Shown here in pieces: positions 11,155-20,850 of a stretch of 46,851 nt of DNA; the stretch's first letter is position 1, and every line of letters starts with the position of its first letter. The stretch comes from Rhodocollybia butyracea (Eukaryota; Basidiomycota; Agaricomycetes; Agaricales; Omphalotaceae). The notes beneath the pieces were generated by a model. The model made no database searches. It had not been told where the DNA came from and saw only the letters and a program-made list of their open reading frames with translations. The stretch lies in contig JADNRY010000460.1 of assembly GCA_015501585.1 (NCBI GenBank), positions 1 to 46,851 on the forward strand, in the 5' to 3' direction. A program made the position numbers and the translations under genes.

Positions 11155-13218
11155 TTATCCATCCCCTTTTGCATTCCTTCCCAAGAGTGTGCCATCAATA
11201 TCCCAAATTTCATCTTTAACTTCAATTATAATGTTGTCGGGTATTTTTCTGGAAGTTTCAATAAATGCAGCTTGACCTGACACATGGTCATGCTGTTGTG
11301 GGCAGTGTTGGGCAAAGTGGCCTATCTTTTCACAGTAAGTACAAGCCCCTTTTCCTTGTCTTTGGTCATACTCCTCTGGAGTGACCCAAGTGGTTATTAC
11401 TACTGACATCTTATTAACATTATCATTTCTAGAATTGTCTTGATTCATTCTAGAAGCTCTTGGAGTCAGCGTGGTGGCCCTCTGTTGTTGAGCTTGTGAT
11501 GTATGACTGTTTGGTGGGCTATCCTGATCCAAAACCGTATTTTGAGCAGTATGACAGTCATTTTGTACAAAGTTATTGATTTCTAGACCATATGCTAGTG
11601 GGAACAATTGTGAGGCTCCTTTTGAGACTTTTTGTGTCCTGCCTTTGTGTGAGACAAAAGAATAATCATTATTGCTTTGCAAAAAATCATGTGCTTGCTC
11701 AGCCCAGTCCAAACCTAAAGGCTCATGAATGAGAGTCTGTGGAACATGATTATTTTCTGCAGGTAGTGGTGTTGGATCTATTGGTTGGGTTTCAAGAAAT
11801 AAACATTGACTTGTAGCTTGAGCTTGTTCAGATTTTGTAGACATTACAAAATTTTGTTTTCTGCTCATAAGGCTGGCATTTCTTTGCCCTCGATCAAGTA
11901 GCGCCTGACTACTACCAGTATGTGCTAATTCATCATGTTGAGGTAGAGTTGCAGAGTGAATAACTTGGTTGTCATTCCTTGTTCCTTGCTCCACTTTTTC
12001 AACAGGATCTGGTGCTGATGACATGTGCATCACAGGTTGTAACATAGATAGCCTGTTGACAATCTGAGGGCTTGGTGAGTGAGCCCTAGATTCCTCTACA
12101 CTGTGTTGAGGATGAGTTTCTACCACATTTCCTGTGTTTTGTACAGGTGTGTGAGCACTTTGTGCATTTTCTTGTGCATTTTCCTGTCCTTTGGCTCGTT
12201 GGCTTGTATGAAGAGAAGGTGCTAATTCAACACTCATATTACTCCTTGCCCTCAGTAGAGCTTGAACCTCATCCCTTTGTATCTCAGTGTATAGGTGTGT
12301 TAGAATTTGAGTATTTCTTTCTTCTGACATCCTTTGATACAGGTTTGGGCTTAATGATGCAAGTTCTCTCTGACCTAGTCTTGTCAACTGTTGGATCCAT
12401 TGCCATGGCTGAGCATTACTGCTTCTATAGCCTAATGACTCCAAAAATATTTGGCATTGCTGGCTGAGTCTGTCAAATTGTATTTGTTCATTTTGAAACT
12501 GGTTCAGAACTGGTACAGTATTGTTTGACTTGTATGAGCCTTGTTTTACTGAACTTTGGAAAGATCCACTTGGTGATGGATGATTCTGAGCAGATATAGT
12601 TGGCTGTAAACCTTGCAATTGAACAGGTGCTTGTTCATGCCCTTGTGAGTGATTTAAACTCCTAACAACACTTCCAGCATTGTGATCTGACTGAGAATGG
12701 TGAGAGAGAGATTTATGATGTGGATTACTATGAGTCATGGAATGCTCTTGCCCTTCCTCAGGGACTAAAGACAATGGTGATCTTCTAATAGGTTCAATTT
12801 GTCTTTGACTTGATAGTACAGAAGACATTTGGCCATTAGTTGTTGTACTCCCAGTTGCCTGTTTGGCTCTAGTAATTGCTGGTGCAGATGATGAGTGGTA
12901 GGTAAGTGAAGGACTTTGTTCTGGTTCTGAGAACTGAACAATGTTCCTGCTTTGCCGTGTAGATTCTCCACTTTGAGATTTGTGTGTATCAAATTGTGCA
13001 GAATGGCTATGATGTAAAAAAGGTAGAGGTGCACTTGCTACAAAATTAGGCATTTGCTGCTGTTGTCCTCGCGAACCATTATCAACTAAATGACTGGTGG
13101 AACGGTCATCATGACAAGCAAATATCTGTGCAATTTGTGCAGTAGGTGGCATTCTAACTTCTTGAACCACAGTTTCCGTTAAATTTGAACCCTTTGATCC
13201 AATGTGAATTCTCTGCAT
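11155..13218 (-). CDS. Gag-like polyprotein of gag-only LTR element
   Basis: An uninterrupted 687-codon frame. The first 300 residues or so are Ser/Gln/His-rich and low in complexity. Around residue 250-300 a helical segment holds LESLGYRSS followed by a conserved Trp and Leu-rich helix. It resembles a motif duplicated in the upstream Gag ORF of the gypsy element in this window. Near the C-terminus a CCHC zinc knuckle, C-x2-C-x4-H-x4-C (CTYCEKIGHFAQHC), is followed by an acidic tail containing GQAAFIET, similar in layout to the gypsy Gag tail. Expected role: RNA binding and capsid formation. The frame may start further upstream (see 13221-13403). Intactness contrasts with the broken ORFs of the gypsy copy. 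Confidence 0.85.
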   Translation of the reverse strand: MQRIHIGSKGSNLTETVVQEVRMPPTAQIAQIFACHDDRSTSHLVDNGSRGQQQQMPNFVASAPLPFLHHSHSAQFDTHKSQSGESTRQSRNIVQFSEPEQSPSLTYHSSSAPAITRAKQATGSTTTNGQMSSVLSSQRQIEPIRRSPLSLVPEEGQEHSMTHSNPHHKSLSHHSQSDHNAGSVVRSLNHSQGHEQAPVQLQGLQPTISAQNHPSPSGSFQSSVKQGSYKSNNTVPVLNQFQNEQIQFDRLSQQCQIFLESLGYRSSNAQPWQWIQQLTRLGQRELASLSPNLYQRMSEERNTQILTHLYTEIQRDEVQALLRARSNMSVELAPSLHTSQRAKGQENAQENAQSAHTPVQNTGNVVETHPQHSVEESRAHSPSPQIVNRLSMLQPVMHMSSAPDPVEKVEQGTRNDNQVIHSATLPQHDELAHTGSSQALLDRGQRNASLMSRKQNFVMSTKSEQAQATSQCLFLETQPIDPTPLPAENNHVPQTLIHEPLGLDWAEQAHDFLQSNNDYSFVSHKGRTQKVSKGASQLFPLAYGLEINNFVQNDCHTAQNTVLDQDSPPNSHTSQAQQQRATTLTPRASRMNQDNSRNDNVNKMSVVITTWVTPEEYDQRQGKGACTYCEKIGHFAQHCPQQHDHVSGQAAFIETSRKIPDNIIIEVKDEIWDIDGTLLGRNAKGDG

Positions 13219-13220
13219 TA

Positions 13221-13403
13221 CTACAAATTCACCATTTGAAATAGTAGTGGGTGACCCCGGTTTGTATTTCCAACATTAGTATTGTGTTGTCCCAGTGTAT
13301 ATCCTGGAGCATTAAAACCAATTGGAAAGGTGGGGATATTAGATCCTTGAACAAATTGGTGAGACCCAATCTGGGTGTATGATCTAGTTGTTTGTGTAGA
13401 CAT
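13221..13403 (-). CDS. Short leader ORF upstream of gag in gag-only element
   Basis: A 60-codon frame starting with the first ATG after the 5' LTR and primer-binding site. It ends three bases before the large gag frame, in a different phase. It may be the true N-terminus of Gag separated by a one-base frame shift, or a separate leader peptide. Composition (Gly, Asn, Thr, Gln) matches the N-terminal part of Gag, which favours the first view. Confidence 0.45.
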   Translation of the reverse strand: MSTQTTRSYTQIGSHQFVQGSNIPTFPIGFNAPGYTLGQHNTNVGNTNRGHPLLFQMVNL

Positions 13404-13416
13404 TCATGGGGCGGGT

Positions 13417-13430
13417 GGAGACGTATTATT
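13417..13430 (-). other. Self-complementary primer-binding site of gag-only element
   Basis: On the minus strand AATAATACGTCTCC lies one base downstream of the 5' LTR end. It is the exact reverse complement of the minus-strand LTR segment at 14445-14458 (GGAGACGTATTATT). No clear tRNA 3'-end complement is visible here. The layout matches Tf1-type self-priming, where the mRNA 5' end pairs with the PBS. Confidence 0.75.
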
Positions 13431-13631
13431 ATGTTATGACTCGATCAATAGTCTCGTCCAAACCTTCACAGTACGTAACTCAGCAGTAAAAATGATAAGA
13501 GAAATTAATGAGATTATAGAGCAAGCCTTTCCGTTTGTTGAAACCGCTAGGCAAAAAATATATACTCAAACAACTAGGCTCAAGTAAAGTTAGTAACTAG
13601 TTTGTAATACAAAACTCACAGAAGTTATTAT

Positions 13632-14377
13632 TTGGAGATAGCTCGACAAATAATAATTATAAGATTACCCTCGGAGATAGCTCAACAAGCAGTAATATGA
13701 ATCAGAACTAGTACTCGGAGATGGCTCAACAAGTAGTAGTGAGTGTGGTGTCTAGTACTCGGAGATAGCTCAACAAGTAATAGTGAGTGTGGTGTCTAGT
13801 ACTCGGAGATAGCTCAACAAGTAATAGTGAGTGTGGTGTCTAGTACTCGGAGATAGCTCAACAAGTAGTAGTGAGTGTGGTGTCTAGTACTCGGAGATAG
13901 CTCAACAAGTAATAGTGAGTGTGGTGTCTAGTACTCGGAGATAGCTCAACAAGTAATAGTGAGTGTGGTGTCTAGTACTCGGAGATAGCTCAACAAGTAG
14001 TAGTGAGTGTGGTGTCTAGTACTCGGAGATAGCTCAACAAGTAATAGTGAGTGTGGTGTCTAGTACTCGGAGATAGCTCAACAAGTAATAGTGAGTGTGG
14101 TGTCTAGTACTTGGAGATAGCTCAACAAGTAATAGTGAGTGTGATGTCTAATACTTGGAGATAGCTCAACAAGTAGTAGTGAGTGTGGTGTCTAGTACTC
14201 GGAGATAGCTCAACAAGTAATAGGAAGTTGCAACTCGGAGATAGCTCAACAAGTGGCAATTAAAGAAGTATTCACTAGGAGATAGCTCAACAGGTGAATG
14301 TTAGTGGATACAACTTGGAGTTAGCTCAACAAGATGTATAAATGTGTATTGTAACTTGGAGATAGCTCAACAATATA
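13632..14377. repeat. 44-bp minisatellite inside 5' LTR
   Basis: Eighteen copies of the GGAGATAGCTCAACAAG unit. It lies downstream of the predicted start site on the minus strand, so it would be part of the RNA leader. Confidence 0.95.
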
Positions 14378-14444
14378 CAATGAGTTGGTCTGGTGATTCA
14401 CACAAGTGATAACAGCAAACAAGTGGGGGTTTGGATTTAAGAAA

Positions 14445-14488
14445 AATAATACGTCTCCGTACATTGGTAAATCTAGACTACTTATGTA
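14445..14488 (-). promoter_or_regulatory. Predicted LTR start site, self-primer and TATA-like box
   Basis: On the minus strand a TATA-like TACATAAG (14488-14481) lies about 30 bp upstream of GGAGACGTATTATT (14458-14445). That segment is a 14-nt perfect complement of the primer-binding site. Placing the transcription start near 14458 would put the self-primer at the mRNA 5' end. Confidence 0.55.
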
Positions 14489-14534
14489 CTGTGCAATGTG
14501 TACTAGTTAGGAAATGCTGCGGAATGACTAGATT

Positions 14535-14805
14535 TGAGTCATAACTGCGGAAATACTGCGGATGAGTCAGTCTGACTATGTAATGCTGTGCAATGACTAA
14601 TATTGAGTCATGTATGCGGAACCATAGTTGACTCAGATATCTGGCTGTGCAATGACTGATATTGAGTCATTGATGTAAAGAGGCTATGCAATGATGTCAT
14701 AGCTGTGGAGCAGTGATGTGATATCATAACTGCGGAGCAGTGGAATGACATCATGATTGTGGAGTAGCAAGATGACATCATAGTTGTGGAGCTAGAATGA
14801 TGTCA
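14535..14805. promoter_or_regulatory. Cluster of AP-1/GCN4-type and TGACATCA sites in U3
   Basis: Five perfect TGAGTCA/TGACTCA heptamers (14535, 14563, 14604, 14629, 14663) and four TGACATCA/TGATGTCA octamers (14692, 14746, 14773, 14798) lie within 271 bp upstream of the predicted start. These are recognition motifs of bZIP factors of the Gcn4/AP-1/ATF class. The same cluster is present in the other LTR. Confidence 0.6.
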
Positions 14806-15003
14806 TGACTGTGCAGACTGTGCAGTGACTGTTAAAGATCATTCTGGTGTTCTGGAAGAATGTGTGCAGCATTGACCCAAATGGTGTTGAATAACTAATG
14901 AATGTAAAATGTTAAGTAGAAGTATTAATGATAGTGTTCATAGTTGGTTACAGAAGAAAAAAGATTGGGTGTAAAGGATTTAGATCCGGGTCATAACAAA
15001 GAG

Positions 15004-16254
15004 CTCTCTGCAACACTCAAACTGGACAGCCAGTACACAGGGGCTAACAATCAAGAGATTTTGCAAATGCTTCATCCAGGGTGTACAGGACATACAGATA
15101 TTGTTTGGAGTATTGCTTTCTCACCCAAGGGGATCATATTGCTTCAGGATCTTGGGATAGCACAGTCTGTGTGTGGGATGCATGCACCGGAACCATTGTC
15201 ACTGGGCCACTTCATGGACACAAAAATAGGGTCATTTGCATTGCATTCTCCTCCAATGGAGAACAAATTGTCTCAGGGTCCAAGGACACAACTATTCGGG
15301 TGTGGAATGCACAAAATGGCACTATGGTTGCTGGCCCATTTGAGGGACACAGTGATAAGGTAAGGTGTGTTGCATTCTTGCAGCAAGGTGACCGGATTGT
15401 ATCTGGGTCTGATGACTCAATGGTCTGTGTGTGGGATGTGGCAATGAATTCACTGGTCATTAAACTTCCCAATATACATACTAGACCTGTGCAGTCTGTT
15501 GCCTTCTCATTGGACGGTGGACAGATCAGGTCTGTTTCAGTGTCTGACATTGCTAGGGTGTCAGATGCACAAACAGGAGCCTTGGTGGAAGGTCCATTCA
15601 AAGCTCTTGTGGACAACCGGCCCTACACCTTCTCACCTGACGGTCAACTGGTCGGAGTTTCTGGGAAGGATGGTGTGGTGCGGGTCTTTGATTTAAGATC
15701 CCAGAATTTTACATGATTGCCAGTGGAAGGGCAAACTGCCACCAAGGTCTATGTCACTGCTTTCTCCCGGGATGGAAAGTGGATTGTGTCTGGATCAAAA
15801 GACACAACTGTGCGTGTGTGGGATTTAGAGACCAGGGTTCTTATAGCTGATCCCTTTGAAGGGCACAGAGGTGCAGTAGCCTCTGTTGATTTCTCTCCTG
15901 ACCATAGGTGAGTTGTCTCTGGTTCTTATGATACATCAATTCGTGTCTTTGAGGTATGTCCTTGCCTATCTTACTCCCTAGTTATATAATCTAAATGTGA
16001 TTGTTGGACAGATCACTCCGGATCATACTTTAAAGGAAGCGCTTGGAGGGGGCTCACTTGGTCGGGATGGGTGGTTATTAAACTCAATGTCTCAACCGAT
16101 ACTCTGGGTCCCACCTTGGCTGCACCGTGGCCTGTATTTTCCACGAAACTCACTTGTCATTCATAAAGATGGCACAACAAAACTGAATTTCACTCGGTTT
16201 GTTGATGGAACGGCTTGGGAGGAGTGTATGGATCCCCAAGTACGCTTGAGTTAG
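15004..16254 (+). pseudogene. NACHT-WD40 STAND protein, 3' half (second WD40 propeller and C-terminus)
   Basis: Continuation of the gene cut at 8559, starting in the same phase after removal of one AAGAG. It encodes seven more WD40 repeats, then an intron 15954-16011 and a conserved-looking C-terminal tail with Trp-rich WVPPWLHRGLYFPRN, ending at the TAG of 16252-16254. Three lesions break it: a one-base loss in a G run near 15130, a TGA at 15714-15716 and a TGA at 15909-15911. The second stop could derive from a CGA Arg codon by a C-to-T change. With the 5' half the ancestral protein had 14 WD40 repeats, two seven-bladed propellers. Cut off from its promoter and NACHT domain, this half is a pseudogene. 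Confidence 0.8.
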
Positions 16255-16799
16255 GATTATGTAGGGCCGCTATATTATTCTGGGATCTGCAGTTGAAGCT
16301 TTATGTAGTAATGTACTGTACTAAGATGAGCCCTGTAAGCCCTTGTCTACCCCCGGGTTGCCAATAGTTCTCTGTCCAAAAAATTTCTTATATAAACCCT
16401 TGGTTCCGCTGTCCACTTCCGTCGATTTCATCACAAAATCCGTGTACAATGACTTGGGACTGGGTTGCCCGGAATCAAACGGGCAAGTTTACTGCTGAGA
16501 CAAAGTTGTAGCTGATATTCTATCTCATGTTACTACTGTGAGGTAGATGCGTCAGTGTAGTATCTACCTCCAAAAAGGCACAATGGTACCCTGACATGTC
16601 ACATCCAGCCCTCAATTGTTTAAACACACTGTACAGAAAGTACTATGGAAGTGAGGAAGAGCAGAAAAACGGTTACGGGTCGGACTATCCTAGAGCCCGG
16701 TACTAGGGCACAATATTTTGAAGCGTCCTTGATGCATTGCATTTCCGTCTTCGGGAAAAGCATTGCAAGATAGATATGCTTGCCTCAGAGTAGCGAGTC
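16255..16799. other. Intergenic, nothing recognised
   Basis: Downstream flank of the NACHT-WD40 gene. No recognisable coding region, repeat or RNA gene was seen. Confidence 0.4.
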
Positions 16800-17160
16800 A
16801 TTTTTGCGCGGCATAAGAACATGCATGCATTAACCTATAATCCACGACTAAGTTGAGAGTGAGCAAAGAGTGTCATGATGAAGAGATTAGCAAGTCGTCA
16901 AAAGTTACATGTGCATTTTCGCAGAGCAGCTTCTTCGGCAAATAGCAATGTAAGAATCAAACTGATCTGGCTAGGGGGAGAAAGCCAACGGGTGGAGCAT
17001 TGATGAAACGTCTTTTGTACGCTGCTGCAAGACAATTGGGATCTTGGCAAAGGATAGACGAGTGTCCTTCAGCAAGACGCTAGTCAAATAAATCCTTTGC
17101 GTGTTCGAGAGCAATTCTACGCTTTGCCATTCAGTACTAAGATGGGCCAGAATATTGAAG
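16800..17160 (-). pseudogene. Family copy A: decayed relative of the 17446-18264 gene
   Basis: Minus-strand remnants matching exon 1 (residues around CQDPNCLAAAY in a shifted frame, then APPVGFLP) and exon 2 (ACMFLC) of copy B. The ATG at the aligned start is lost, and the frame is broken by stops and shifts. No exon 3 equivalent follows. It lies just downstream of copy B, so A and B are probably a tandem duplication. Confidence 0.5.
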
Positions 17161-17445
17161 TTTGTCACCTACTTTAACACCTACTTTAAACAAGCGTCTC
17201 AGCACCGATCGATATCATGGTAGTGGTGGTGAGAACTAATATGTTTCGTCCAGTAACAGTGGGGGTCAGCGGTTTACTGGAAAACTATCATACAGATAAT
17301 GAGGAAGGCTGGTGGTTAGAGAGCGAGTACACAGTACATTCATAGTAAACTTTATGGTAATTATTCAACGCAGATTACGCGTTGAGCGGACTGAAGGAGG
17401 GCAAAGAAATCATCGCTAGAGTAGCAAAGAGCGTCTGGCCCCTTG

Positions 17446-18264
17446 TCAGCAAAAAACAACGTAGTAAAACTTAAGCTTCTTTCTAGCCATAGTGAAGGAC
17501 ACTCTAAATATGTCCTCCTCATCACCACTCTCTTTGGGTACAATGAATACCAGATCCGTAAGGAGTTCAGCATTCCGCTTGTATGCCTTGATATTTCCAG
17601 CGGTGACATTAGGACGGATAAGACCCTTGATTTTGGACGAATCAAAAGCAGAACTTGGCATGAGACAAGGAGGTTCATCGGTTGGTGGAGGGACAGAGGT
17701 TTCAGCGGACTCAAATGCTTCAGCCAACAAAGGGTGCCGATGAGGATTCACTGGGAGCTCAAGGCCCCTTTTTGTGTTCGGCGCGTAAGGATAATCAGTG
17801 CTGCACAGTTGTTAATTTTGAAGTACCAGATGAACATAAAATAGTGACGTACTGCATCTTGCCCAACAAACGATTCGAGATAGATAGCCTCATTCGCGTC
17901 AGAGTAGTGAGTCATTTTTACACGGCATAAGAATAGGCACGCGTTGACTGATGCTACACGACTGAGGCAAGAGTGTTAGTGAGTGTCGTGACGAAGAGAT
18001 TACCAAGTCCACATACTCTTCGAAAGTAACACATTCTCGCAGGGCAGCTTCTTCGGCAGCAGAGATGTAGGATTCGAGCTCATTTGGAAGTGGAAGAAAG
18101 TTAACAGGCGGAGCATTGACTGAGCATTTCTCATACGCGGCTGCAAGACAATTGGGGTCTTGGCGAAGAACAGCCGTGTGTTCTGTAGCAATACAATTGT
18201 AGTTGAATATTTCTTTCACTTGTTCTAGAGCGATTTTACGCTTTTCAGCATTGAGATGGGGCAT
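17446..18264 (-). CDS. Unrecognised small protein family, copy B (best preserved)
   Basis: Likely three-exon minus-strand gene. Exon 1 starts at the ATG of 18264 and contains VLRQDPNCLAAAYEK and APPVNFLPLP; it probably ends near 18033. Exon 2, about 17953-17853, contains ACLFLCRVKM and NEAIYLESF. The last segment, open to a TGA at 17446, contains VPPPTDEPPCLMPSSAF, KGLIRPNVTAGNIK and LVFIVPKESGDEED. The parts share frame and codon conservation with copies A and C, which supports them as exons. A GTACGT donor follows exon 2; the acceptor of the last exon is uncertain because the obvious AG gives the wrong phase. I do not recognise the family, and no catalytic motif is evident. Confidence 0.5.
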
Positions 18265-18697
18265 GGTCAAAGGTAAAGGCAAGTCACACAAGCGCCTGCG
18301 GCATCTGAGACTCTGGGTGGAACGCAGCTGTAGTTGGTGGCTGAAGAGCGGCACATACATTTTGCTGTGCAGCCGATGCGTGGTGCATGCTGGGTGCGTG
18401 CTTGGTGCGTGCAAGTGCATGCATGTCAACTGGGCCAAGTTCACTTTGTTGTGTAAAGTTATTTCTACTATAGAATTTACTAGCCTTTCTTTTATTTCTA
18501 TGTCCCCAAAGCTGCAACTTGGATTGTACACTTAAAGATAAGTAGTGTAAGTATCATCAACATAAGTAAATTAACCTGCACTAGGCACATAGGAGGCTGC
18601 CTGATAAGGCAAGAGTAGTATAGAGGTGTACAGGTGTATGTGCAGGTTCCAATGCCTAAAGAAAACACAAACATTGCTGAAAAGACCCATAACATTT
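18265..18697. other. Intergenic with GTGCGTGC-type simple repeats
   Basis: Upstream region of copy B. Around 18375-18425 there are several GGTGCGTGC/GCATGCATG repeats similar to the minisatellite at 18698-18850. No gene was recognised. Confidence 0.4.
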
Positions 18698-18850
18698 GCA
18701 CGCACCCACCATCACTTGCACGCACCCGCCATCACTTGCACGCACCCGCCATCACTTGCACGCACCTGCCATCATTATTTTGCGGGTGCGTGCAAGTGAT
18801 GCGGGGTGCGTGCATAGTGCGTGCGAGGATGCGTGCAAGTGGTGTTAGAG
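18698..18850. repeat. 20-bp minisatellite with an inverted half
   Basis: Four direct 20-bp units TGCACGCACCCGCCATCACT (one or two changes per copy) at 18698-18777 are followed by the reverse-complement motif (GGGTGCGTGCAAGTGATG, GGTGCGTGCA, GATGCGTGCAAGTGG) to about 18850, so the block can fold back. Related GTGCGTGCAAG sequence flanks the second palindromic element on both sides. Confidence 0.85.
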
Positions 18851-18924
18851 AAATCAGGTGACCAGGATCAAGGAGTACCTTGTCCCAAATCAAGTGACCT
18901 TGAAACAGGAGGGAAATAAATGTT

Positions 18925-18998
18925 GACACTAGCTGGGATTGAACCAGCGACCACACAGTACTCTAGACTGGTGCTCTAACCAACTGAGCTATAGTGCC
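18925..18998 (-). tRNA. tRNA-like sequence (isotype unresolved, possibly a pseudogene)
   Basis: A 74-nt cloverleaf can be drawn on the minus strand. The acceptor GGCACTA pairs with TAGTGTC. The D arm is GCTC/GAGC with loop AGTTGGTTA, and the T arm GCTGG-TTCAATC-CCAGC is perfect. The anticodon arm CCAGT/ACTGT has one mismatch, and the loop CTAGAGT would read AGA (Ser). However, the long variable arm of tRNA-Ser is missing. The body looks like a Thr- or Met-type tRNA, so this may be a tRNA pseudogene or the head of a SINE. Confidence 0.5.
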
Positions 18999-19170
18999 GA
19001 TGGTTAGAGTATGGATGTTAAGCCATATATCACTATGAGGATTGTTAGTCACTCAACTGGCCCACATTCATGTTGTACTGAAGCGATTAGTCTTAGTACT
19101 AGAATGATGTAACCAGGGTCCAATTGCTAATGCCAACAAGTGGTACCGGGTGTGTGCTGGTGCGTGCAAG

Positions 19171-20586
19171 CAGCCGCTTCAGTAGCATTATTTAAATACC
19201 CCCAGTACCTGTTGTGGAGATTATGATAATAAACCCAGTAAGCTACTGTACAGTAAGAGTGTAGGGGCATTTTAATCCCTCTGTGTTCGCATTTGATGAG
19301 GTCATGTGACTCGTTCATTGCAGCTTTTGGGTGGCTGGATGAAAATAGGTTATTTACGGGCCTATTTAGGCAATTTCTGGGATGGTAGCTAGCCCAAAAA
19401 AGACTATATATAATGTATTAATATTTGAGCACTACTCCGAGGTGGATTAGGCACCATAAGGGGATGGATTGCATCGAAAAATCTAGATGACGTTCGGTCA
19501 AAGCTGGCTGAGCATTACCAAATTGGGTAATGCCATCAAAACAGTAAAAGCGGCCTAAAAAGCCTGCTTCTACATGGATATTCCGCCCTATAAGAGTGTA
19601 GATAGTATCTTTACATATATAATAGGTCCCTGAAGCAAAATTACAGCGATAGCTGCGGTCAAAGCTGTTTTATTACCATATTTAGAATGCCAGCAAAGCG
19701 GCCTAAAAGCTTGTTTATGCATGGGTATCCTACCTAATAGCAGTCTATACAGTGTTTATAGATGCACAGTAGGCACCTAAAGCAAAATTAAAGCAGGTAT
19801 ATGGTGTAATAGTAGCATTGCTTCGATGTTTGGGTCTGTGGCTGTGTTGTAAAAAATCGAAATAAAAGTAGGGATGTTTAATATACTAGTGGTACAGGCA
19901 TGGTCTCTGCATAATATATGTATGCCTGAAGCAAAATCAGAGCATTCTATGAAGAGAATAGGCTGTAATTGCCTGCTCTAGGCCGGAGGAGGTCAAAGCT
20001 GTATGACCAAATAGGGAAATATATGATTACATACAGGTGGTGTTGAGTCGAAGTTGGGCTCAGTAATGGCATGGCCTCTCAAGGTCTGAGGTCTGGAATA
20101 CATATCTGAGTGCTGTAGTATACTAGCTACGCCCTCCAAGTGTTATATTTGACAATATGTGGGCAGGAATATGTACATGGAGTGATCAATGGTGAATAAC
20201 CATCAAAATTCGCATTTTTGAGGAATTAAATACTAATAATGAGTGCCTAAGCGCAGGTAGCACCTCAAAGCTTGGTAGGTATCCTGTACTACATAGTATA
20301 CACTCGATCCGTGTCCAAGAACCATTTATATGGCACCAGATTCGATGGTATACACTGATCTTTATTGATTTTCCCTCAAAACTCGATTTTTTGAGGAATT
20401 ATCATGGAATATTGGGGCCTAAAGAGTAGCCAGGGGGCTAAGACGTCGTATATAGACTGTACTATGTAGTATTAGTCTTTGCCATATGCAAGACCGATTT
20501 ATGCAGCACCTGAAGCGATGGTATTCCCTGATCTGTATGGATTCTGCCAAAAAATGCGATTTTCAGGAAATAAAACAGGCATAGAG
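19171..20586 (-). repeat. Left arm of palindromic element copy 2
   Basis: Inverted-repeat arm complementary to 20851-22267. It carries variants that are shared with its own partner arm but not with the arms of copy 1, for example GAAGCAAAATTACAGCGATAG where copy 1 has GAAGCGAAATTACAGTGATAG. Confidence 0.9.
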
Positions 20587-20850
20587 TGTGCTACAAGTCT
20601 CAGATCATACTAAAAACTTGGGAAACATGTCTTCGAATCGAATTCAACGACGACCAGGTGTTATATCCACATCTGGGTACCTCCAAGGAACAATTCTGTT
20701 GTAAGTGCACACTAGGATATCTCTACTTGGCTCAAAGTTCAGATCGTGACATTGAGATGTACATACTCAAACATTTTGGTCTGGAGGGCCTCTATATGAT
20801 TCGAATACATTATTATCCAAGTTTGAGCATAGTCTGAGGTGTATAGCACG

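Larger units (their letters stand above)
8560..14998 (-). mobile_element. Gag-only LTR retrotransposon (TR-GAG-like)
   Basis: A 6439-bp element with two long LTRs (8560-9994 and 13432-14998) and 5-bp duplications AAGAG. It is read on the minus strand: a polypurine tract abuts the left (3') LTR and a primer-binding segment abuts the right (5') LTR. The 3.4-kb interior encodes only a Gag-like protein with a CCHC knuckle. No protease, reverse transcriptase, RNase H or integrase motif was found, so it must be mobilised in trans. The LTRs look identical apart from three extra 44-bp units in the 5' LTR, indicating a recent insertion. It lies antisense within a NACHT-WD40 gene. Confidence 0.9.
13432..14998 (-). 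repeat. 5' LTR of gag-only element (1567 bp)
   Basis: Copy of 8560-9994 with three additional 44-bp units. On the minus strand the upstream part (14998 to about 14459) behaves like U3, with a TATA-like box and clustered bZIP-type sites. The rest would be transcribed R/U5 and includes the minisatellite. Confidence 0.95.

Noticed and set aside
17443..17930. Plus-strand ORFs of 133 and 82 codons opposite family copy B
   Set aside because: The minus-strand frame is the one conserved in copies A and C; the plus-strand frames are not.
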